Shown one piece after another: positions 1 through 5,449 of a stretch of DNA of 6,052 nt (within the stretch, counting starts at the first letter, position 1; each line of letters opens with the position of its first letter). The translations under genes and the position numbers were made by a program. The stretch covers positions 1 through 6,052 of the forward strand of contig JAKJCD010000119.1 in assembly GCA_022706625.1 (NCBI GenBank). Direction: 5' to 3'. The notes under the pieces are model-generated. The model searched no databases. It was not told the DNA's origin and saw only the letters and a program-made list of their open reading frames with translations. Source of the stretch: Bacillota bacterium (GTDB lineage Bacteria > Bacillota > Clostridia > Peptostreptococcales > Anaerovoracaceae).

Positions 1-60
1 CCTTACAACCGCCCCTCCCCACCCGCGCCGCTGCTTGCCAATCCGATAAAACACAGAAAA
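1..60. other. Short GC-rich edge segment with no supported gene
   Basis: Bases 1-40 are about 72% G+C by hand count (29 of 40), followed by an AT-rich join to the glycosyltransferase B stop at 61-63. On the minus strand no ATG, hairpin or terminator is visible. On the plus strand all three frames run from the window edge to stops (about 46-48 in frame 2, 109-111 in frame 3, 178-180 in frame 1), so a convergent gene could end here, but nothing recognisable is encoded. Confidence 0.3.
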
Positions 61-1782
61 CTAATCCCTGACGTGCAGTACCAGCGCTTCCTTTTCAGTT
101 TTTGCCATTTTCGTTTTAAATAAATGGTGAACCGGTCCCTTTATCTGCGGAATATTATTAACCAAGTTGTCAAACACCTCGAAGGTTACCGGCTTGTATC
201 TGGCTTTTGCAAAGAGAGGTGCAAAAATTTCTGACCTGCTTGTGTAGGTCGACTTTTTCCTAAAGATTATAATGTCCGGGGTGAATTGCATGTCTTCTGT
301 GAGATTGTTTCCCACGTACCCTATGGTCACTTTACTGCCCAAGTAATACATAAATGAGCACTCTTCATAGTTTGTGGCTATAATGAGGTTTTCGGTATCA
401 TTATAATTTGATTGAATGTAGGGGATCGCATAATCAAGAGGTCCCCTATATTGATGGAAAAGTTCATATATGTGGTTCCTTACCAATTCCATCTTGTTGA
501 ACCCATAAACCATAAAAAGCCCTGCCATCATTAGAGAAATAGCTGTGAGGCAGATCCTCGCTGATGCCAACCGCATATTTGATATCAATGAAAATATATT
601 GAAAACATCGAACAATAGTATGATCGAAAGGAACGGCTGGAGAAATATAAAATACCGCTCATAAATAATCGGTTGTGGTATCTTGGCAGCCAGTAAAATA
701 TACAATACGAAGAAGAGACTAAGGAAGTTTGACACATCCATGCGGTGCACAACCTCATTGTGTTCTTGCTGTATGCTGTAATTAATGACCGGTCCCTTTG
801 TCTTACCTTGCCTCTGGCTGGTGATTTTTGGTTTTACGAGCTGGTGCAAAGATAGTGAAGTAAGCCGGGCAAACAAGATAACGCATAAAAACTCATACCG
901 CCAAAGAAATAAAACTATCCCTGAAATTGTACCTTTTTGAATAAATGCAGAAATATGAAAAAAAAGAGCAAACGCTTTTGAGATTTCGAGGGTGTGGAAA
1001 AAACGTAAAAAGGGCAACACCAGAAGGACTGCTGTTATAAGCGGAACGGTGGCCCGAATAAATTCGCTCACCGACTTTAGCTTTATAAATCTGATTAATT
1101 CAACCAGTCCGATCGTGGCAACACAGGCAAAAAAAGGCGGGGGAAACGAATTGTAAAGGAGCAACAGCGTAATGGCAAGAAGGGAAATATAAAAAAATGG
1201 TTTGAGTGTTTTAAAAACTGCATATCTGCTATATAGATAAAAAATCACGCTCAGCAAAAGCAGGACTAATGAATAATATCTCACTTCTCTTATGTGCAAT
1301 ATGAGCGGAACAGAAAGAAACTCAAGGAAGAAAAATGCTGAAATAAAATAGAGACCCCTCTTGCGATTATGAAAGAATGGCAAGCCTGTTAACGCAATGA
1401 TAAACAGCCCGGCAAAACCGGCTATCCCAAAGGGAATTCTCAAAAGCGATGTTTTAAGATAGATATCATCGGTCAACCTCGATAAAAGCTCTCCGATCAC
1501 GGCGAAATAGAAGTGCCCCCAAACAGTAACCACATAGGCATCACTTTCCTCATCGATAGCCAGGCTTTTATCAGGCAGTTCGAGCAGGTTCAAGACATTT
1601 TTACCGTCATGGACTTTAGGATAGCCGAAGGCAAGGATTCGTTTTGCAAACATTGCCGTCTCCGCTTCATCATTCCATAGGAGCGGATAGGAGATGTTTT
1701 TAAATATGCTCAGGGCGAGAAGCGCCAGAAGCAGCACTATGATAGCTTTGAGTAGGATCCCGCCACTTTTTTCTGTCATCAT
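61..1782 (-). CDS. Polytopic glycosyltransferase, GT39/ArnT-like (GT-C fold), glycosyltransferase B
   Basis: Predicted inner-membrane enzyme of 573 residues, likely moving a sugar from a polyprenyl-phosphate donor to an acceptor on the extracytoplasmic side. What is seen: a first membrane helix at about residues 10-27; then the loop motif W36-N-D-E-A-E-T-A43, with the Asp-Glu pair (D38, E39) expected in the first outer loop of GT-C enzymes; DGKN at 59-62; WGHF at 88-91; a run of hydrophobic helices from about 113 to 425; H163-x-R-E-x-R-Y-Y-S-L172; and E375-R-Y followed by P383. The last 145 or so residues are mostly soluble and contain NYEECSFMYY (471-480). A hydrophilic stretch at about 316-350 has no counterpart in the paralogue at 3499-5292. 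The start is one of two adjacent ATGs (1782 or 1779), preceded by a GGA-rich but imperfect ribosome site; the stop is TAG. The gene begins 17 bp after methyltransferase 2, suggesting co-transcription. It is AT-richer than the other genes. The family call is good; donor and acceptor are unknown. Confidence 0.85.
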   Translation of the reverse strand: MMTEKSGGILLKAIIVLLLALLALSIFKNISYPLLWNDEAETAMFAKRILAFGYPKVHDGKNVLNLLELPDKSLAIDEESDAYVVTVWGHFYFAVIGELLSRLTDDIYLKTSLLRIPFGIAGFAGLFIIALTGLPFFHNRKRGLYFISAFFFLEFLSVPLILHIREVRYYSLVLLLLSVIFYLYSRYAVFKTLKPFFYISLLAITLLLLYNSFPPPFFACVATIGLVELIRFIKLKSVSEFIRATVPLITAVLLVLPFLRFFHTLEISKAFALFFHISAFIQKGTISGIVLFLWRYEFLCVILFARLTSLSLHQLVKPKITSQRQGKTKGPVINYSIQQEHNEVVHRMDVSNFLSLFFVLYILLAAKIPQPIIYERYFIFLQPFLSIILLFDVFNIFSLISNMRLASARICLTAISLMMAGLFMVYGFNKMELVRNHIYELFHQYRGPLDYAIPYIQSNYNDTENLIIATNYEECSFMYYLGSKVTIGYVGNNLTEDMQFTPDIIIFRKKSTYTSRSEIFAPLFAKARYKPVTFEVFDNLVNNIPQIKGPVHHLFKTKMAKTEKEALVLHVRD

Positions 1783-1799
1783 ATCCCATCCGGTAAAAA

Positions 1800-2726
1800 C
1801 TATTTTTCAGCTATTACGAGCAGGACCTCGCCCTTTTTGGAAAAAAATAAAAGGATATTTACGATAAAACACAACGGACTGATCACCAGAAAAAGCAGCA
1901 TGTGCCCAAAAACTCTCAGATTCATGCTCGTTGCTTTTTCAACCTGCAGATAGCGGAAGAAAAATTGATCTGAACGTGTTAGTAAGCTAATGATGCTTTG
2001 CGCTGATATAAAAGTCGAGTATTCCAGTGAGAAGGTATGTACCAGCTTGATCTTGAATCCGTATTTTTTAAGCAGCATGCAAAGCGCCGAGGGTGTAAAA
2101 AAATAGATGTGATAATCCACGTCTAGTCCGAGCCAATAGCGCCCGGTAAGTTTTCTTGTCCACGAGCCAAAGTTCGGCACTTCTATCACCAGCTTTCCTT
2201 TTTTGGTCAGCATATTCCTGATCTTTTTTAGATAGCGCTCAGGCTCCCTTATATGCTCAAAAACATGCCACAGTGTCACCAGGTCAAACGATGCGTCCGG
2301 AAAATCCAATTCAAGAAGATCCCTGTCATACATCTCAAGGCCGAGTTTATCACGCGAAAATTCAAATGCGCCCCTGGATATCTGTGTCCCGGCCGCCCTT
2401 TTGTAACGGTAGAATTTTTTCAGATAGCAAAGCATGAATCCCCTTCCACTCCCTATGTCTAAAATGCTTCGGGCGCGGGGGGAGATGGTAAAAATCTTGA
2501 AAGCGCGGAAAAAGCGGAAGGCTTTAACAACAAGTTCTAGCCACCAGTTGAATCTGCCGGCTATTTCATTTTTATAGTAATACGTGTTATAGAGTTCCTT
2601 TGAATCGAAGGGTTCCCGGCCTTTCTCGCTGAATATAATAGCGCAGTCAGCGCATTGCCAAATGGAAGTTGAATCAAATGCGTAGATTTTCTTTTTGTTA
2701 TCGTGGGTACATATCATGCAGTACAT
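1800..2726 (-). CDS. Class I SAM-dependent methyltransferase with N-terminal zinc ribbon (methyltransferase 2)
   Basis: Predicted methyltransferase of 308 residues. An N-terminal zinc-ribbon-like knuckle is formed by C3-x2-C6 and C25-x2-C28. The Rossmann methyltransferase domain follows: motif I is ILDIGSGRG (88-96), the strand-4 region is FDLVTLWHVFEHI (147-159), and a later strand is GKLVIEVPNFG (177-187). Residues about 272-295 form a hydrophobic segment, so the C-terminus may sit on or in the membrane. This layout matches Methyltransf_23-type proteins common in surface-glycan loci; it is shorter than the roughly 400-residue sugar C-methyltransferases that also carry a cysteine knuckle. 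Oddities: the residue after strand 2, usually acidic, is Q115, and the usual DVPRHLYHF-like block reads LDVDYHIYFF (201-210). The start at 2726 is preferred because starting at the next ATG (2717), although it makes a neat ATGA overlap with the upstream stop, would remove C3. The gene overlaps methyltransferase 1 by 13 bp. The substrate cannot be inferred. Confidence 0.85.
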   Translation of the reverse strand: MYCMICTHDNKKKIYAFDSTSIWQCADCAIIFSEKGREPFDSKELYNTYYYKNEIAGRFNWWLELVVKAFRFFRAFKIFTISPRARSILDIGSGRGFMLCYLKKFYRYKRAAGTQISRGAFEFSRDKLGLEMYDRDLLELDFPDASFDLVTLWHVFEHIREPERYLKKIRNMLTKKGKLVIEVPNFGSWTRKLTGRYWLGLDVDYHIYFFTPSALCMLLKKYGFKIKLVHTFSLEYSTFISAQSIISLLTRSDQFFFRYLQVEKATSMNLRVFGHMLLFLVISPLCFIVNILLFFSKKGEVLLVIAEK

Positions 2727-3343
2727 CCGGCAGGCTTTTTCCCGGTAAGAAAAAGCTCCATGCGCATAATGCGTTTTTCTATCCCTATTTCTTCAAATAG
2801 TCCGGCACAGTGCTCGAGCAGCAGCTTTTCGGTATAGGGTGTGGGATGCACATCCTTTGAGTAAGGCTTGCAGGTTCCCCCTGCGAATCGATGCCAGGTA
2901 TGCTCAAGGATGAACCAAAGCGGACTCGCGTAATTCATGGTACAGATGAGGATTTTTGAGCCGGGCTTCATGACCCTTGCAAATTCCCGAAGTGCATCGG
3001 CGGGATGGGTTAAATGTTCGATGGTATCAAGAAAGAAAACAAGGTCAAAATAATTGTTCTCAAAGGGAATGCTGTAAAGACTTCCATGCACATATGAACC
3101 ATGCCATTGTTCCCTGCAATGACTGACCGCCGACAACTGCTCATCCATGCCGAATACTGCATATCGATCACAATAAGGCCCAGTTATGTGACCGACACCA
3201 CAACCGGCATCGAGAACGCGAGAACCCGGTGGAATCGAAAAGATAAGCCGCCGCACCATTTCATGCTTTGCCTTATGATAGACTGATTGAGGAAACTTGG
3301 AAGTCCTTTTCAGGTATTCCAGATAGTAGGAATTATCGTCCAT
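2714..3343 (-). CDS. Class I SAM-dependent methyltransferase (methyltransferase 1)
   Basis: Predicted soluble SAM-dependent methyltransferase, 209 residues from the chosen start. Using numbering from that start: motif I VLDAGCGVGH at 43-52; D67 at the end of strand 2 as the expected ribose-binding acidic residue; FDLVFFLDTIEHLTHP at about 99-114 as the motif II region; and FARVMKPGSKILI at about 121-133. A later segment containing GGTCKPYSKDVHPTPYT (135-151) resembles a block found in methyltransferases of glycan clusters and may help form the substrate pocket. An upstream in-frame ATG at 3355 would add four residues, but it has no purine-rich site before it, whereas the ATG at 3343 has GGAG six bases upstream, so 3343 is preferred. 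The 3' end overlaps methyltransferase 2, implying translational coupling. It has no zinc knuckle or membrane segment, so it is not a duplicate of its neighbour. The methyl acceptor is unknown; a sugar or lipid-linked intermediate is an inference from context. Confidence 0.85.
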   Translation of the reverse strand: MDDNSYYLEYLKRTSKFPQSVYHKAKHEMVRRLIFSIPPGSRVLDAGCGVGHITGPYCDRYAVFGMDEQLSAVSHCREQWHGSYVHGSLYSIPFENNYFDLVFFLDTIEHLTHPADALREFARVMKPGSKILICTMNYASPLWFILEHTWHRFAGGTCKPYSKDVHPTPYTEKLLLEHCAGLFEEIGIEKRIMRMELFLTGKKPAGCTA

Positions 3344-3349
3344 TCGGTG

Positions 3350-3353
3350 CTCC
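3350..3353 (-). promoter_or_regulatory. Ribosome binding site deciding the methyltransferase 1 start
   Basis: On the minus strand GGAG lies six bases before the ATG at 3343. The GGAG overlaps the upstream in-frame ATG at 3355, which itself is preceded only by AT-rich sequence. This supports starting translation at 3343. Confidence 0.6.
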
Positions 3354-3355
3354 AT

Positions 3356-3498
3356 AGATAATTTTGTAAATTAGGCAATAGATGACATTGCATCAGTGCT
3401 ACCGTCATTAAAAATAAAAATCACAAGCAACCGGCACACAGTCCTGAAAATCGAGATTAATCATGAAGACAGTCTGATCGACAGAGGGTTTCCATAAA
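3356..3498 (-). other. Intergenic gap between glycosyltransferase A and methyltransferase 1
   Basis: This 143-bp stretch is the only sizeable gap inside the gene cluster. I see no GC-rich hairpin followed by a T run on the minus strand, so no supported intrinsic terminator, and no convincing pair of promoter boxes. It does contain a short perfect inverted repeat, GCAAT/ATTGC with a 7-base loop, at 3375-3391, about 32 bases before the preferred methyltransferase start. Whether glycosyltransferase A is co-transcribed with the genes downstream is left open. Confidence 0.4.
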
Positions 3499-5292
3499 TC
3501 AGTTTTTCACCACAGGGGCATTAATCGTTCTTTCTGCTAAAATCAAATCCGGCGGAGCTTGCCCATTCCGTGAAAAATACCAAAGCGGCAAGCTGTCTGG
3601 TTCTGGATTATTACCGAATGGTATGTCAGGTGCGTTCAGGGTAATTCGTTCCCATTTATATGGACTCAGCTCCTGCCCATATCGGCCTACCTCCCGCTTA
3701 AAAACGGACCAGTGTAAAAATGGAACACTACGCCGAATCACTAAAAAACGCGGCTCTGCACTCCTGTCCTCCACGCGAAAACATGGGACTCCCCCGCGAA
3801 TGGGGTTATCCGTATAAAACATAAAAGGAATGTCCTCGTAGTTGACCAGAATCTCATCATCCGGATGTGCTCTGGTTTTGATCCATTCAATAACTGTACG
3901 ATTAGGGTCATACTGATGTCTAAACAACTCATTTTTCAATACTGTCAACTCAGGCCGTACAAGCAAACCAAAAGGGTGCTTCGTTAATCGATCCAATGGA
4001 AGCATCCATGTTACAACATTGGATGGCAAAGGACACACAGCGACAGCAGCACTGAGCATAAACGCCGCAGCAGTCGTTACATTTGCCGTCTTACGCCCTT
4101 GCCCAATCAGCCTGCCAATCTCAACAAAAAGCCATGCCATAAGCAATGACGCAAGCGGTGTGAGAGGCATTATATAACGATGAAAAAACCATGGTGCAAC
4201 GGAAGTGACCCATAAAAGTGAAATGGGGAGCATCAGCAGGCAGATTAAAATTAATTGTCTGGGTAGGAGGGGGATTTTCCGCCATTTGCATACAAACAAA
4301 ATTCCTGCGGGAATAAAAACTACTATAGGAATTAGAAACTGATTCATATGAAACAGATTACCAAAGAACTTGTCGGACCACGTCGCTGCAGATGTTTTGA
4401 GCCTGTCGAAAATTTCATAGTACCAGACCCATGACCCTACAGTAATCGCCAACGCCAGACTAACATTGGCTATTTTAGTCCATTTCGGCCAGGCATGCAC
4501 CACGGCAAGTATCAGGAGTATTCCGATAACCGGCCAGAATGTACCGAAATCCACTTGGAACCAACACCAGGCAGCAAAAACAAAGAACAGTCCTCCCAGC
4601 CGGCCTCCGCGTTGCCAGTAGGTATAGACCATTAATGTGACCAGAAGCATGAGGCTGGAGAGAGAGTAATAGCGGCACTGCCGGCTATGAAGGATCCAGT
4701 ACGTGTTGAGGAGTAGCATGATGACTGCGAGCGCAGCCATCAGTCTATCCTGGAATTGCTTTCGAATAAACAAGTAGAGCAGGACAGCGGTAACCACTGC
4801 GGCTGCTGAAAATGGGAATCGCGCAGCAACAGTGCTGTGTCCAAAAAGAAACAGCGAGATACCTGCCACTAGAAACTGTCCCCATGGTTGTCCTGTCCAC
4901 GATGTGTCGGCCTTAAAGTCATGGCGATCTACGAAATATCTGAGGGCTGGTTGAACCCCTACAGTACGAAGGCCGACTGTCTTTTGATCCTCCTCAGCAA
5001 AGTTATCCATCGTGATAAGGTTTTTGCCATCGTAGGCCAACGGTTTTCCATGTTTCATCATCCGTTCGCCCATAACTGCAGTCGCAGCTTCATCTTGCCA
5101 AAGATATTTATCGTCGAGATTTGTGAAGAGCAGAATAGCGGCCAATGCAGCAATACATACAAAGATTATCCAGTCGGCCATGGTCCAGGGTTGAGCTGTG
5201 ATCTGCTCAGTTTGTGTGACTTTAGGCAATGGACTTGCCTTCTTGGCTTTATTTGCTTTTTTGAGCTTTACATCGCGTCGAGTGTCTGCCAT
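3499..5292 (-). CDS. Polytopic glycosyltransferase, GT39/PMT-like (GT-C fold), glycosyltransferase A
   Basis: Predicted inner-membrane glycosyltransferase of 597 residues, probably using a polyprenyl-phosphate sugar donor. A Lys-rich cytoplasmic tail (about residues 5-24) precedes the first membrane helix (about 40-57). The first outer loop carries W65-Q-D-E-A-A-T-A72, with D67-E68 as the expected GT-C acidic pair, then DGKN at 88-91 and PWGQF at 136-140. Many hydrophobic helices follow to about residue 425, with H202-x-R-Q-x-R-Y-Y-S-L211 and H371-R-Y-I-M-P-L-T-P379. The final part, about 445-597, is mostly soluble and contains NYEDIPFMFY (484-493). These motifs occur in the same order in the gene at 61-1782, so the two are paralogues; this one has the longer N-terminal tail, lacks that gene's hydrophilic insert, and is visibly more GC-rich. 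The start ATG at 5292 follows a weak GAGAAAAG ribosome site. It is the first gene downstream of the IS end. Specific donor and acceptor are unknown. Confidence 0.87.
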   Translation of the reverse strand: MADTRRDVKLKKANKAKKASPLPKVTQTEQITAQPWTMADWIIFVCIAALAAILLFTNLDDKYLWQDEAATAVMGERMMKHGKPLAYDGKNLITMDNFAEEDQKTVGLRTVGVQPALRYFVDRHDFKADTSWTGQPWGQFLVAGISLFLFGHSTVAARFPFSAAAVVTAVLLYLFIRKQFQDRLMAALAVIMLLLNTYWILHSRQCRYYSLSSLMLLVTLMVYTYWQRGGRLGGLFFVFAAWCWFQVDFGTFWPVIGILLILAVVHAWPKWTKIANVSLALAITVGSWVWYYEIFDRLKTSAATWSDKFFGNLFHMNQFLIPIVVFIPAGILFVCKWRKIPLLPRQLILICLLMLPISLLWVTSVAPWFFHRYIMPLTPLASLLMAWLFVEIGRLIGQGRKTANVTTAAAFMLSAAVAVCPLPSNVVTWMLPLDRLTKHPFGLLVRPELTVLKNELFRHQYDPNRTVIEWIKTRAHPDDEILVNYEDIPFMFYTDNPIRGGVPCFRVEDRSAEPRFLVIRRSVPFLHWSVFKREVGRYGQELSPYKWERITLNAPDIPFGNNPEPDSLPLWYFSRNGQAPPDLILAERTINAPVVKN

Positions 5293-5433
5293 GCTACTTT
5301 TCTCGATTGATATTGATAAACATTACTTTTTGCCATTGGAATATATAAAAATAATTTATATTCTTTTGCTTCAATCACATTGCTAATCGCAAGCGGTTAC
5401 ATTTACTCAACTGCTTCTCTTATAACTGTAGAT
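5293..5433 (-). promoter_or_regulatory. AT-rich leader with possible weak promoter for glycosyltransferase A
   Basis: This is the 141-bp space between the presumed IS end and the glycosyltransferase A start. On the minus strand TTGAAG (5369-5374) could be a -35 box and TTTATA (5344-5349) a -10 box, but the 19-base spacer is longer than ideal. The same region holds an AT-only inverted repeat, ATATAAA/TTTATAT. No terminator hairpin is apparent between the transposase stop and this gene, so read-through from the IS is also possible. This is a weak call based on sequence appearance only. Confidence 0.22.
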
Positions 5434-5449
5434 CAGTAGTGTCCCAACG
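5434..5449 (-). repeat. Probable terminal inverted repeat of the IS4-family element (transposase 3' end)
   Basis: CAGTAGTGTCCCAACG on the plus strand directly abuts the transposase stop codon (5450-5452). From memory of this IS4 subgroup, elements often end in a TTGGGACACTA-like repeat just after the transposase stop, which matches here on the minus strand. The partner repeat and any target-site duplication lie beyond the window, so the exact outer base, placed at 5434, is an estimate. Confidence 0.55.

Noticed and set aside
131..799. Exact 12-base repeat ACCGGTCCCTTT at 131-142 and 788-799
   Set aside because: Both copies encode Lys-Gly-Pro-Val within the same protein, the surrounding bases do not match, and there are no further copies noticed; likely chance.
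2253..2462. Open plus-strand frame of 69 codons inside methyltransferase 2
   Set aside because: It is the complement of the conserved SAM-binding region; no domain or upstream ribosome site was seen.
1800..3343. The two methyltransferases as a tandem duplication
   Set aside because: Only the general SAM-binding fold is shared; one has a zinc knuckle and hydrophobic C-terminus, the other a distinct CKPYSKDVHPTPYT block, so they are separate subfamilies.
3375..3391. Inverted repeat GCAAT-7-ATTGC upstream of methyltransferase 1
   Set aside because: The 5-base arms are short and expected by chance at this scale; no promoter boxes are nearby and there is no T run for a terminator.
4888..5310. 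Open plus-strand frame of 140 codons opposite the glycosyltransferase A 5' end
   Set aside because: It lies antisense to a gene with clear family motifs; its translation shows no recognisable domain and is Cys- and Ser-rich in the way of a shadow frame.
5340..5362. AT-only inverted repeat upstream of glycosyltransferase A
   Set aside because: An AT-only 7-base stem is weak and common in AT-rich leaders; it lacks the GC stem and T tail of a terminator.
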